64,000 nt of DNA from positions 96,328 through 160,327 of the forward strand of contig NZ_JAQKGU010000010.1 of the NCBI RefSeq assembly GCF_028532725.1, written 5' to 3'. Below are positions 50,484 through 59,260 of this stretch, one piece after another. Under the pieces are notes generated by a model. That model had not been told where the DNA came from. It did not search any database and worked only from the letters and a program-made list of their open reading frames with translations. The position numbers and the translations under genes were made by a program. This DNA is from Desulfovibrio sp. Fe33 (lineage in GTDB: Bacteria > Desulfobacterota > Desulfovibrionia > Desulfovibrionales > Desulfovibrionaceae). Position 1 is the first letter of the stretch. The number at the start of each line of letters is the position of its first letter.

Positions 50484-53400
50484 AGACAGACGCGAACTCG
50501 TCAGGAACGGTCTCGCGGCCGCCGGGCTGGGCGTTCTCGGCGCGGCTGCGCTTATCAGGCCCGGCAGCGCGGAAGCCGAATCCGTGACCGGTGCGGCCGA
50601 GGACCCGAAAAAGGTCTCCCCCCGGTCCCTTCCGCCCGAATACGAGCGCACCCCTGACGGTGAGGTCAGCCTCGGCAAGGGGAGCCGCATCGCCTTTAAC
50701 CAGTGCTGGGGGTGCACCACCTTCTGCGGCGTGCGTCTGCACATCGACGAGGCCACCGGCAAGGTGGTCCGGGTGGCGGGCAACCCGTACAACCCTCTGT
50801 CTCACGAGAAGCACTTCCCCATGTCCATGCCGGTGAAGGAGGCGCTCGACCGTCTCTCCGCCGACAAGGACATGGGCCATGCCCAGCGGTCCACGGTCTG
50901 CGGGCGCGGGGCGGCCATGTTCGAGGCTTCGGACAGCCCGTTCCGCATTACCCATTGCCTCAAGCGCGCGGGCAAGCGCGGCGAAAACAAATGGAAGCGC
51001 ATCCCCTTCGAGCAGTTGTTGGAAGAGGTGGTCGAGGGCGGTGATCTGTTCGGCGAAGGGCGTGTGGACGGCCTGCGCGCCATCCGCGAATCCAAGGGCC
51101 CGGCCAACCCCGAGCACCCGGAATTCGGTCCCAAGAGCAACCAGTTGCTTCTGACCTACGCCGTGGACGACGGGCGCAGCGATTTCTTCTTCCGACGGTT
51201 CGGCATGAATTCCTTCGGCACCAAGAACTTCGGCAAGCACGGGGCCTACTGCGGCCTTTCCTTCCGCATCGGTTCCGGCATGTTCATGGACGATCTGGCC
51301 AAGAACGCCCACATCAAGCCGGACTACGCCAATTGCGAGTTCGCCCTGTTCTGGGGCACCGCGCCGTCCCAGGCCTCCAACCCGTTCAACCGTTCGGCCC
51401 GGCTCCTGGCTTCGGCCAGGACGGACGGCAAGCTGCATTATGCGGTCATCGACCCGGTGCTGCGTATGCCCGCCTCGGACGCGGTAGGCGAGCGGGCCAA
51501 ATGGGTGCCGATCACCCCCGGCATGGACTCGGCGCTGGCCATGGGCATGATCCGCTGGATCATCGAGAACCGGCGGTACGACAGGAATTTCCTGGTCCGC
51601 CCCAATGAGGCCGCCGCTGTGAAAGCGGGTGAAATCAGCATCAGCAACGCCACCTATCTGGTGGCCCGGTCCGGCGGGTCCAGGGGAAAGTTCCTTCGGG
51701 CGGTTCAACTCGGCCTGGGCGGCGAGGAGGAATTCGTTGTCCTGGACGCGGCCACCGGCAAGCCAGCCTCTTCGGAGAAGAGCGACGAGGGCGTGTTGGA
51801 GTTCCGTGGGGAAATTACCCTTGCGTCGGGCGAAACCGTCGAGGCGGCCACCTCCTTCGAGCTTCTCAAGGAGCAGGCCATGGCCCATGAACTGGACGAG
51901 ATGTCCGACCGTTGCGGCGTGTCCGTGGAGCGGATGATCGAACTGGCCCGGGAGTTTACTTCCCACGGCAAGAAGGCGGTTGTGGACGTGCATGGGGGCA
52001 TGATGAGCACCTCGGGCGCCAATGCCACCTTCACCGTGCTGACGCTGAACACGCTTATTGGAAACATCAACGCCAAGGGCGGCATTTCGGCCACGGCGGG
52101 CAATTTTCACGGCCCCGCCATGAAGGGGCCGAAGTACGACCTTGAAGGATTTCCCGGCCAGGTCAAGGCCAAGGGATTCCCGGCCATCCGTTGCCGCGCG
52201 CCGTATCAGAAGTCGACGGAGTTCAAAAAGAAAAAGGCCGTCGGTCAGAACCCTTACCCGGCCTTGTATCCCTGGTACCCGTTCACCCCGCCGAACATGC
52301 CCGCCGAGCACCTGCTCAGCCATGTGAACGGCCACCCGTTCCGCTACAAGTGCTGGATCAACTGGACCGGCAACGTCATCTACGGCCACGGCGGCCTCCA
52401 GCGGGCCGTGGACGAAAGCCTCAGGGACCCGAAAAGCCTGCCGCTGATTATCGGCATCGACACCTTCCATAACGAGACCAACGCCTATGCGGACTATCTC
52501 GTCCCGGACCCGTGCATGTTCGAGGGGTGGGGCGGATTCTCCGGCGCATGGTCCGGGGTGTTGACCAAAATGTCCACGGCACGCTGGCCCGCCGTGGAGC
52601 CCCGGCAGGAGAGGACGGCGGACGGCCGTCCTGTGTGCATGGAGCAGTTCCTCATCGAGGCGGCCAAACGCATGGACTTGCCGGGCTTCGGCGACAACGC
52701 TATCCCGGCCGAAGACGGCTCGGTCGACCCCCTGAACGGGCCGGAGGATTACTATTTGCGGCTGGCGGCCAACATCGCCTTCTTCAAGGGGCAGGAATTG
52801 CCCGCGCCGAGTGGGGAGGACGTCAGGCTGTCCGGCATCGAGCGCATCCTGCCGGATATCGAGCGCACCCTGCGGCCCGACGAACGAGGCCCGGTGGCAG
52901 CCGTGTACAGCCGGGGGGGCCGGTTCGCGCCGTACTCCAAGAGCTACGACGGCGAATGGCTGGGCGGGCGGTGGAAGCGGACCATGCAGATCTACAACGA
53001 GACCGTGGGCACTTCCATCAACTCCCAAACCGGCGAGCCGTACCTCGGCGTGGCCACTTTCATGCCGCCCAGGCTTTGCGACGGCAGCGAGCTGCGCACG
53101 GTCTGGACCGAGGCCGACTACCCCTTTGTCATGACCTCGTTCAAGTCTAACCTGATAAATTCCTACGCCGTCGTTCTGGATCGGCTGCGGGCCATCAAGC
53201 CGCTGAACATGGTCATGGTCAACGACAAGGACGCAGCCAGGCTCGGCCTGGTCCACGGCGACGAGGTGGAGATCGAAAGCCCGGCCGCCGCAGCCCGCGC
53301 CAGGGTGGTGGTCGGCGCCGTGGTCGCGCCCGGCGTCATCGCCGTGGAGCACGGCTTCGGCCACCGCGCCCTCGGAGCGGCGAGCGTGGAGGTGGACGGT

Positions 53401-53559
53401 TCGGTCATTCCGGCCAACCCGGGCGCAGCCAACGGCTTCAGCCTCAATGATCTCGTCCCGGAAGACCCCACCCGCCGGGGCGTTTCCACCCTACAGGAAC
53501 ACGAAACCGGCGCGGCCGCCCGCCAGGGCATCCCCGTGCGCCTGAGAAAGGTCGTCTGA
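50476..53559 (+). CDS. ttrA: Tetrathionate reductase molybdopterin catalytic subunit TtrA
   Basis: 1027 residues, similar in length to known TtrA. A Tat-like leader (DRRELVRNGLAAAGLG) is followed by the [4Fe-4S] ligand set QCWGCTTFCGVRLH with Cys near residues 77, 80 and 84 and VCGRG near 137. The molybdenum ligand region is KHGAYCGLSFRIG, and later molybdopterin blocks are VDVHGGMMSTSGANATF, MSDRCGV and GFGHRALGAASVE. It reduces tetrathionate to thiosulfate using electrons from TtrB/TtrC. The assignment to Ttr rather than another DMSO-reductase type rests on operon order B-C-A, length and motifs. A terminator follows. Confidence 0.87.
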   Translation: MDKDRRELVRNGLAAAGLGVLGAAALIRPGSAEAESVTGAAEDPKKVSPRSLPPEYERTPDGEVSLGKGSRIAFNQCWGCTTFCGVRLHIDEATGKVVRVAGNPYNPLSHEKHFPMSMPVKEALDRLSADKDMGHAQRSTVCGRGAAMFEASDSPFRITHCLKRAGKRGENKWKRIPFEQLLEEVVEGGDLFGEGRVDGLRAIRESKGPANPEHPEFGPKSNQLLLTYAVDDGRSDFFFRRFGMNSFGTKNFGKHGAYCGLSFRIGSGMFMDDLAKNAHIKPDYANCEFALFWGTAPSQASNPFNRSARLLASARTDGKLHYAVIDPVLRMPASDAVGERAKWVPITPGMDSALAMGMIRWIIENRRYDRNFLVRPNEAAAVKAGEISISNATYLVARSGGSRGKFLRAVQLGLGGEEEFVVLDAATGKPASSEKSDEGVLEFRGEITLASGETVEAATSFELLKEQAMAHELDEMSDRCGVSVERMIELAREFTSHGKKAVVDVHGGMMSTSGANATFTVLTLNTLIGNINAKGGISATAGNFHGPAMKGPKYDLEGFPGQVKAKGFPAIRCRAPYQKSTEFKKKKAVGQNPYPALYPWYPFTPPNMPAEHLLSHVNGHPFRYKCWINWTGNVIYGHGGLQRAVDESLRDPKSLPLIIGIDTFHNETNAYADYLVPDPCMFEGWGGFSGAWSGVLTKMSTARWPAVEPRQERTADGRPVCMEQFLIEAAKRMDLPGFGDNAIPAEDGSVDPLNGPEDYYLRLAANIAFFKGQELPAPSGEDVRLSGIERILPDIERTLRPDERGPVAAVYSRGGRFAPYSKSYDGEWLGGRWKRTMQIYNETVGTSINSQTGEPYLGVATFMPPRLCDGSELRTVWTEADYPFVMTSFKSNLINSYAVVLDRLRAIKPLNMVMVNDKDAARLGLVHGDEVEIESPAAAARARVVVGAVVAPGVIAVEHGFGHRALGAASVEVDGSVIPANPGAANGFSLNDLVPEDPTRRGVSTLQEHETGAAARQGIPVRLRKVV

Positions 53560-53597
53560 CCCAGTTCCCCCAATACAGTCAAACTCCCTTGATTGAA

Positions 53598-53630
53598 GGC
53601 CCTCGCGGAAACATCGTTTTCGCGGGGGCC
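53598..53630. terminator. Terminator after ttrA
   Basis: GGCCCTCGCGGAAAC pairs (with two wobbles) with GTTTTCGCGGGGGCC around ATC. It lies between convergent ttrA and the outer-membrane protein gene. Confidence 0.6.
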
Positions 53631-53709
53631 TGTCTTCTGCGTCGGGACAGCCGTGGATTCATATGGAAACGGTCTGCGGGGCGGGTCGGTCAGCCTCCGA
53701 AGGGCGGCT

Positions 53710-54987
53710 TCAGAAGGGGAGGCCGACCATGACCCGGATGTGCCAGGTCTCCGGGGAAAAAGCGAAGTCGGCGCGGCCCAGGTAGTCGTTGATGAGCGCC
53801 GAGAACCGGACGCCTGCGTCGTACTTCATGTCGCGGTTGAGAGTGATGAGGTCCCACTCGTCGGCCACGCGGCCGAGCTCGCCGAAGAGCGTCACCTGGA
53901 CCCAGTCGACCTTGGCGAACCGGAGGTCTTTCAGGGGATTCCAGCGGGGCATGTACCGGTATTCCAGCCCGTAGTAGAGGGCCGCGCGGTCGTTGAAGCG
54001 GTTGTTGTCGTAACCGCGCATCCTGTTGATGCCTCCCAGGGTCGCGCCTTCAAACGGCGGAGGTCTTTGGGAGGACAGCGTGCCAGCGGTCCAGACGTCG
54101 ATGCCGATGACGCGCTGGCTGGCGGAATCCGTCGGGCCGAGGGAAAAGAACTTGCTCCATTCGGCTTCCACGGCCGTCCAACTGTCGCTGTGCGCGAGGG
54201 CGTCGAATCCGTGGGAAACGGCGATTTTCTGTTTGCTCCCCACTGTCGGATTGAGCGGGAAGTCTGTGTTGTCGTGGCGCAGCCCCATTCGGACACCCAC
54301 CGTTTCAAAGACTTCCTCGTCGGAATCGCTTTCCTTGATGGTCTGGTCCCGAAAGAACGGGGTCACGTCGAGATAGGTCAGTCCTCCCGAGAGGGGATTC
54401 CAGTCGCCGCCCCCGGTGGCTCCGGTGGCCAGCAGGCCGTTTTTGAGGCGGTAATCGGCGATGGGATTTTCCGCGCCGCCGCCCCACGGCAGGACGTATT
54501 TGAACTTCGTTTCGATCCAGTTGTCGTGGCCGCGTCCGCTGAGCCGCTGGTCCTTTCCCGATGCGTTGCCGCCCGCGCCGTCCGGCCCGGAAAAAACCCA
54601 TAGATGCGGGTAGGTGCCGAGGGAGCCGACGGTGTCCAGGAAGAGCCGCTCCGTGTTCCAAACCCGGTAATTGGACACCGCTCCCACTAGAACCAGCGCC
54701 TTCTGGGTCGATATGTATCCGGTTCCCGCAACGCTCATCTGACCGTCCTGGAATCCCGTGGCCCCGGCTCCGATGCCCACGGCCAGCCCGACCAGATCCG
54801 AACGGAAGGCGAAGGGGATCAGCAGTGAACGGGTGGTCTTTTCGCCTTCGGTCCCCGCCTTGCCGATGAGGGCCGGGCCGAAGCTTTCGGCCCGCGCCGG
54901 ATCGGGAGGGCAAAAGACCGCGGATGTCCCCGCCAGGAGAAAAAGCAGGGTTCCGGTCAGGATTCTTGCGAAAAGCGTTTCGATCAT
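53710..54987 (-). CDS. Outer-membrane barrel protein, surface-antigen (BamA/D15-like) family
   Basis: 425 residues with an N-terminal signal (about 8-30, ILTGTLLFLLAGTSAVFC). There are no POTRA domains; the rest reads as amphipathic strands: RMGLRHDNTDFPLNPTVGSK near 243-262 (family pattern D-N-R/T-D), FEGATLGGINRMRGYDNNRF near 318-337 (the barrel's RGY motif) and the aromatic end VMVGLPF. It resembles the C-terminal barrel of BamA/TamA/surface-antigen proteins, possibly a patatin-barrel type without the enzyme. Its cargo is unknown. Confidence 0.8.
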   Translation of the reverse strand: MIETLFARILTGTLLFLLAGTSAVFCPPDPARAESFGPALIGKAGTEGEKTTRSLLIPFAFRSDLVGLAVGIGAGATGFQDGQMSVAGTGYISTQKALVLVGAVSNYRVWNTERLFLDTVGSLGTYPHLWVFSGPDGAGGNASGKDQRLSGRGHDNWIETKFKYVLPWGGGAENPIADYRLKNGLLATGATGGGDWNPLSGGLTYLDVTPFFRDQTIKESDSDEEVFETVGVRMGLRHDNTDFPLNPTVGSKQKIAVSHGFDALAHSDSWTAVEAEWSKFFSLGPTDSASQRVIGIDVWTAGTLSSQRPPPFEGATLGGINRMRGYDNNRFNDRAALYYGLEYRYMPRWNPLKDLRFAKVDWVQVTLFGELGRVADEWDLITLNRDMKYDAGVRFSALINDYLGRADFAFSPETWHIRVMVGLPF

Positions 54988-55149
54988 CGGATGCGCCGCC
55001 GCTGGTTCAGATGAATTCAGGGGGGGCGCGCCGACCGATCCGCAAAAGGGTCGCCTATATCGTCCCCGCGACCGTTGTTAGCATTCCCGGCGCGAAGAGA
55101 AAACAGTTTCGTGCCCCGGAATGCGGCATCCCGGGGCGGGGAGAGCGGG

Positions 55150-55830
55150 TCACATGGTCTCGGGGAATTCGATGGCGTCCTGTGGGCAGACCTGGATGCA
55201 ACTGCCGCACTCGTCGCACCGTTCACCGTCGACCCGGTAGACGTCGCCTTCCTCGATGGCCTTGAAGGTGCAGGCTTCGCGGCATTCTCCGCAGGCTACG
55301 CACTTGTCGGGATCGATGCGGACACCGGCCTGCCGGACGGTCTCTCCGCCGAAGGCGAAGCGCGAGCGCAGCAACTTGTGGTCGCGGTTTTCCATCTCGA
55401 AGTCGTAATCGAAGATTTCCCCTTTGCCCCTGAATATGCAGAAAAGCCTGATCGCCGGGTATCGTTCCGCATCCTCCAGGGCATATCTGTGCGGCTCGCT
55501 GCCGTCTTCCGCCTTTCTTCTCATTTCGTCTTCCTGGATTTCCCGGGCCTCGCCCGTGAGGCGCAGGAAAAAGCCTGGCCTCCAATACGGCTGGCCCACC
55601 TTGTTTTTCCCTTCCTTCCGGCCGGAGGGGTAAATCCCGCATATGGACACATGGGGGTTGCTTTTCAACTGGCGGTAAAAGGGCTTGATGTTCATCGTCA
55701 GGAAATAGATGCCCTCGTCGTCGCCTCCGCACACGCTGACGATTCTGCTGTGCATGGCACCGTTGTCGAGCGTGGTGAAAGTGAGGCAGCCGATCTTTTC
55801 GATGGCCGAATGGATCTCCCGCAGAGTCAT
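55150..55830 (-). CDS. Fusion of flavin-binding (PNPOx-like) domain and 2x[4Fe-4S] ferredoxin
   Basis: 226 residues. Residues 1-150 are a split-barrel FMN-binding domain of the pyridoxamine phosphate oxidase type (IGCLTFTTLDNGAMHSRIVS, then YFLTMNIKPFYRQLKSNPHV and SICGIYP). Residues 172-222 carry two clusters: CVACGECREACTFKAI and CDECGSCIQVCPQDAIEFPE. Such proteins are soluble flavin/ferredoxin redox carriers. It starts ten bases after the AraC regulator on the same strand. Confidence 0.88.
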   Translation of the reverse strand: MTLREIHSAIEKIGCLTFTTLDNGAMHSRIVSVCGGDDEGIYFLTMNIKPFYRQLKSNPHVSICGIYPSGRKEGKNKVGQPYWRPGFFLRLTGEAREIQEDEMRRKAEDGSEPHRYALEDAERYPAIRLFCIFRGKGEIFDYDFEMENRDHKLLRSRFAFGGETVRQAGVRIDPDKCVACGECREACTFKAIEEGDVYRVDGERCDECGSCIQVCPQDAIEFPETM

Positions 55831-55840
55831 GAGCCGTCTC

Positions 55841-56815
55841 CTATCTGGAAAATTGATGGTATTTGTTTCGCATTGAATCCCGAAAGGTCAACGGCGACGC
55901 GCCGGTTTCCCGCTTGAAGAAGCGTCCGAAATACGAGGGGTCCTCGAAGTTGAGGCTGAAACAGATTTCGGACACGCTCATGTCGGAAAGGGCAAGCAGT
56001 CTTTTGGCCGCCATTACCTGTTCGTTCCGCACGATTTGGCCGGGCGTGAGCCCCGTGCCTTCCTTGATGACTTCGTTGAGCCTGCTCACGCTGACGTTGA
56101 GCTTCCCGGCGTATTCCTGAATGTTGGTCTGGCTCGCGTACAGTTCCGAGGCCAGCCGTTTGAACCGGCGCACCAGCCGGTGTTCTTTCCGGACTTTCAC
56201 CCGTGTCATCTCTTCCGCGGCGATGCGCTGCAACTGGATGATGAAGATGTGGAAGGAGGCCCGGAGCACGGACACGTATCCTTCGCGGCGTTCGGCGTAT
56301 TCCTTTCGCATGGCGCAAAGCTGGGCCGCGATGGCGCGGCCGTGGGCTTCGGTAAGGCGGAGAGCGGGGGAGTGCGTGGCGGTGTGGAAGAATTCCAGTT
56401 CGGGAACGCCGTCCCCCAGCCCGCCTGAAGAGAGGAAGAAGTCTTCGCTGAACGCCATGATGAAGCCGTCCAGTTCCTCCTCGACCTGCCACAGGTGCAG
56501 TTGGCGCGGCGAAACGAAAAACAGCGTCCCCGGCTCGATATCGTAGTATTCGAAGTCGATGACGTGCCTTCCGCGTCCCCGGGTAACGTAGTGGACCACA
56601 TAGAAGTCGTGGCAGTGCGCCGCGCTCAGGTCGCTGATCGGGCAGCCCGTGCCGACGGTGAAGGGCCATATCTCGAAGTTGGACAATACGTCGATGTGGT
56701 CCGCTGCCTTGTGTGTGGGTACTGCGCTCTTCATGTCCGCCACGATACCACGGACCGCGCCGATCGAACCAGCCATAAAAGGGTTCCCGGCTGTGCCGCC
56801 CGAACGCCATTCCAT
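55841..56815 (-). CDS. AraC-family transcriptional regulator
   Basis: 324 residues from ATG 56815, chosen for AAGG about ten bases upstream; the next ATG at 56734 lacks a site. The N-terminal cupin-like arm shows HCHDFYVVHYVTRGRGRHVI and PRQLHLWQ. The C-terminal double helix-turn-helix has YAGKLNVSVSRLNEVIKEGT and the signature SVSEICFSLNFEDPSYFGRF, FKRETGASPLTFR. It probably regulates the adjacent flavin/ferredoxin and SnoaL-like genes. The ligand is unknown. Confidence 0.9.
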   Translation of the reverse strand: MEWRSGGTAGNPFMAGSIGAVRGIVADMKSAVPTHKAADHIDVLSNFEIWPFTVGTGCPISDLSAAHCHDFYVVHYVTRGRGRHVIDFEYYDIEPGTLFFVSPRQLHLWQVEEELDGFIMAFSEDFFLSSGGLGDGVPELEFFHTATHSPALRLTEAHGRAIAAQLCAMRKEYAERREGYVSVLRASFHIFIIQLQRIAAEEMTRVKVRKEHRLVRRFKRLASELYASQTNIQEYAGKLNVSVSRLNEVIKEGTGLTPGQIVRNEQVMAAKRLLALSDMSVSEICFSLNFEDPSYFGRFFKRETGASPLTFRDSMRNKYHQFSR

Positions 56816-56881
56816 ACTCGTTTCACCTTCCTTTTCGAGCAGGGACGCCCGGTCCGGCAAAGGAACCGGGCGTCCGTCGCG

Positions 56882-57721
56882 CTAGAATTTGCCGTTGCCG
56901 TTCTTCCAGGCGTCTCTGGGGAGGATTTCCTCGATGGTGTCCCAGTGCTCGACGAGCCTGCCGTTCTCGACGCGGAAAAGGTCGTAGAAGGCTGAGGGTT
57001 TGCCGAGGAATTCGCCTTCGGACACGCTGAGCACGAAGTTGCCTTCGCCGAGAATCATGTGGTTGGCGGTGTATATCATCGGGGTTCCGGCATCGGCCAT
57101 GGCCTTCAGGGCGGCGCCCAGCGCTTCGAGTCCGTCGCCGATGGCGGGGTTGTGCTGGGTGTAGGCCGGGACGATGTAGTCCGTGATCTTGCCCGGATTG
57201 CCGCCCATGAGCACGTCCTTCACGAAGCCCTTCACGAGCGTTTTGTTCTCCTCGGTCTTGTCCCGGTCGGCGACGGAGGTCGGACCGTCAAACTGCGTCC
57301 GTCCGGCCGGATTAGCCGGGGCGATGGCCTGGAGGTTGTCCCAGTGCTCGACGATCAGGCCGTTCTCGAACCGGAAGATGTCGAACCCGGCCTTGGGGCC
57401 GAAGAAGTCGTACTCGGTGTGGAGGAAGACATACTCGCTGTCCTGGAAGGCGCGGACCACGCGGGCCTTGGCACTTCCGGCGGGGAGCTGGGCGAGGACC
57501 GCCCCGAAGCCCGCAAGGCCGTCGGCGACCAGCAGGTTGTGCTGGATGTACTTTTCGGGATTCACATACGAGACCGGCCCGCTGTCGCCGGATTCGATGC
57601 TCCGGATCAGGGCGACGGCCTTATCCTTGTGGGACAGGTCGGTTTCCCCTTCGGACCGGGCGTTTTGCGCGCCGCTTGCGACGACAAGGATGAGGGCCAA
57701 CAAGAGGATCAGTTTTTTCAT
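56882..57721 (-). CDS. Secreted protein with two SnoaL-like domains
   Basis: 279 residues with a signal peptide (LILLLALILVVASGAQNARS; cleavage about 22). Two similar halves are seen: YIQHNLLVADGLAGFGAVL with FENGLIVEHWDNLQAI, and YTQHNPAIGDGLEALGAAL with VENGRLVEHWDTIEEI. The repeated H-N/D and VEHWD patterns are typical of SnoaL/NTF2-like folds, so the gene arose by internal duplication. The fold holds small molecules; the role is unknown. It lies upstream of the AraC regulator on the same strand. Confidence 0.85.
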   Translation of the reverse strand: MKKLILLLALILVVASGAQNARSEGETDLSHKDKAVALIRSIESGDSGPVSYVNPEKYIQHNLLVADGLAGFGAVLAQLPAGSAKARVVRAFQDSEYVFLHTEYDFFGPKAGFDIFRFENGLIVEHWDNLQAIAPANPAGRTQFDGPTSVADRDKTEENKTLVKGFVKDVLMGGNPGKITDYIVPAYTQHNPAIGDGLEALGAALKAMADAGTPMIYTANHMILGEGNFVLSVSEGEFLGKPSAFYDLFRVENGRLVEHWDTIEEILPRDAWKNGNGKF

Positions 57722-57880
57722 GGAATATCTCCTGGTTGTTTTATCGGGCGGGATATGCCGCGTTCAGGAAAAATATCCGGCCCCCCTCCTTGGAGAAAGG
57801 GATTGAATGGCGGAAGAGTGGCACTTTTGGCCGGTGAGGACCCAACCGGGGGGGGCGTTTTCAGGCGGACAGTCGTTGAC

Positions 57881-57912
57881 GGCCCGCGCATCGGTTGTTC
57901 GATGCGCGGGCC
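57881..57912. other. Perfect 13-bp hairpin between sdaA and the SnoaL-like gene
   Basis: GGCCCGCGCATCG pairs with CGATGCGCGGGCC around GTTGTT. No T-run follows on either strand. It may still serve as a terminator-like structure for sdaA (stop at 57968). The remaining DNA of this gap shows nothing else. Confidence 0.5.
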
Positions 57913-57967
57913 GGGTGCGCGAGGGTGAAGGAGGGCGGCAGGGACAGCCGCTTTGGCGCGTGTCGCC

Positions 57968-59173
57968 TCAGCCCTTCCTGATGCCGAGTCTGGCCAGTCC
58001 GGCCAGGGAGGTCTCGCGGTAGCCGCATTTCAGGTCGCGGCCCGTCTCCGCCATGGTCTGCACGACCTGGTCGAAGCTGATGCGGTGCTCGCCGTCCGTG
58101 AAAAGGACGTACTCGGCCGCGTTGATGGCCCGGATGGCCGAGACCGCGTTGCGTTCGATGCAGGGCACCTGAACATATCCTCCGACCGGGTCGCAGGTCA
58201 TGCCCAGATGATGCTCCAGGGACATTTCGGCCGCGTAGTCGATCTGCATGAGCGAGCCGCCGAACAGGTAGGCGGCCATGCCTCCGGCCATGGCGCACGC
58301 GGTCCCTATTTCCCCTTGGCAGCCGACTTCCGCGCCGGAGATGGAGGCGTTGGTCTTGACGATGTTGCCGATCAGGCCGCCCACGGCCAGGGCGTGCAGG
58401 ATTTCCATTTCGCCCAGTTCATAGCTCTCCTGCATGGAGCGCAGGACAGCGGGGATCAGCCCGGCCGAGCCGCATGTGGGCGCGGTGACGACCTTGCCGC
58501 CCGAGGCGTTTTCCTCGGCGACGGCCAGGGCGTATGCGAAGGTCTTGCCCGTGCTGCGCAGCGGTCCGGACTGGGTACGGGCCTTTTTGAAGAACGTGCT
58601 GGCCTTGCGGGGATAATGCAGCTCGCCCGGCAGGACTCCCGTGCGTTTGAGACCGCGTTCTATGGCGTCCTGCATGGCTCTCCAGATGTCTTCCAGGAAC
58701 GGCCAGAGTTCCGGCCCTTCCTGTTCCTCGGCGTACTGCCACAGCTCCAGGTTGTTCTCCTTGCAGTAGGCCGTGATGGCCGACAGCGAGGAGTGGGGGT
58801 ACAGGGTCTTCGTCCCCCGGGTCGGCGAATCTGCTTCGGCGATGGTGCCGCCTCCCACGCTGTAAACCTCCCAGGAATCAATGACGCTTCCCCGGCCGTC
58901 CAGGGCCTCGAAGATCATTCCGTTGGAGTGGAAGGGACGCACGATCTCCGGCTTCCAGACGATTTCCGTGCGCTCGGTTCCCAAGGTCTGTTCGATGATC
59001 CAGTCCGTGAGATGCCCCTTGCCCGTGGCCGCAAGGCTGCCGAACAGGGTAGCCCTGTAGCGCGCGGCTCCGGGCGTGCGGTCCATAAACTCCCTGGCCG
59101 CTTTTTGCGGGCCCATGGTATGGCTGCTGGAGGGGCCGTTGCCTTTCTTGTAGAGCTCTTTCAGAGAATCCAT
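57968..59173 (-). CDS. sdaA: L-serine dehydratase (ammonia-lyase), iron-sulfur type
   Basis: 401 residues in one chain with beta and alpha parts. SSSHTMGPQKAAREF near 16-30 is the beta-domain start, and SVGGGTIAE and THxxx-type metal-site blocks follow. The alpha part has TAPTCGSAGLIPAVLRSMQE (first cluster Cys), GAEVGCQGEIGTACAMAGGM and MTCDPVGGYVQVPCIERN, giving the Cys residues that ligate the catalytic [4Fe-4S] cluster. It deaminates L-serine to pyruvate. It is the last gene of a row that includes an amidohydrolase and two membrane proteins, with a strong hairpin before it. Confidence 0.92.
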   Translation of the reverse strand: MDSLKELYKKGNGPSSSHTMGPQKAAREFMDRTPGAARYRATLFGSLAATGKGHLTDWIIEQTLGTERTEIVWKPEIVRPFHSNGMIFEALDGRGSVIDSWEVYSVGGGTIAEADSPTRGTKTLYPHSSLSAITAYCKENNLELWQYAEEQEGPELWPFLEDIWRAMQDAIERGLKRTGVLPGELHYPRKASTFFKKARTQSGPLRSTGKTFAYALAVAEENASGGKVVTAPTCGSAGLIPAVLRSMQESYELGEMEILHALAVGGLIGNIVKTNASISGAEVGCQGEIGTACAMAGGMAAYLFGGSLMQIDYAAEMSLEHHLGMTCDPVGGYVQVPCIERNAVSAIRAINAAEYVLFTDGEHRISFDQVVQTMAETGRDLKCGYRETSLAGLARLGIRKG

Positions 59174-59202
59174 TTCCTGTTCCGTTGTGAAAGATGGATG
59201 GG

Positions 59203-59231
59203 GCTGCCCGGGACGCGACGTCCCGGGCAGC
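59203..59231 (-). other. Perfect 12-bp hairpin between the amidohydrolase gene and sdaA
   Basis: GCTGCCCGGGAC and GTCCCGGGCAGC flank GCGAC. No T-run follows on the minus strand. It lies between two co-directional genes and may modulate sdaA expression or message stability. Confidence 0.5.
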
Positions 59232-59260
59232 GTTGTGGGAATGGGTTTATGCGGCGGTGT

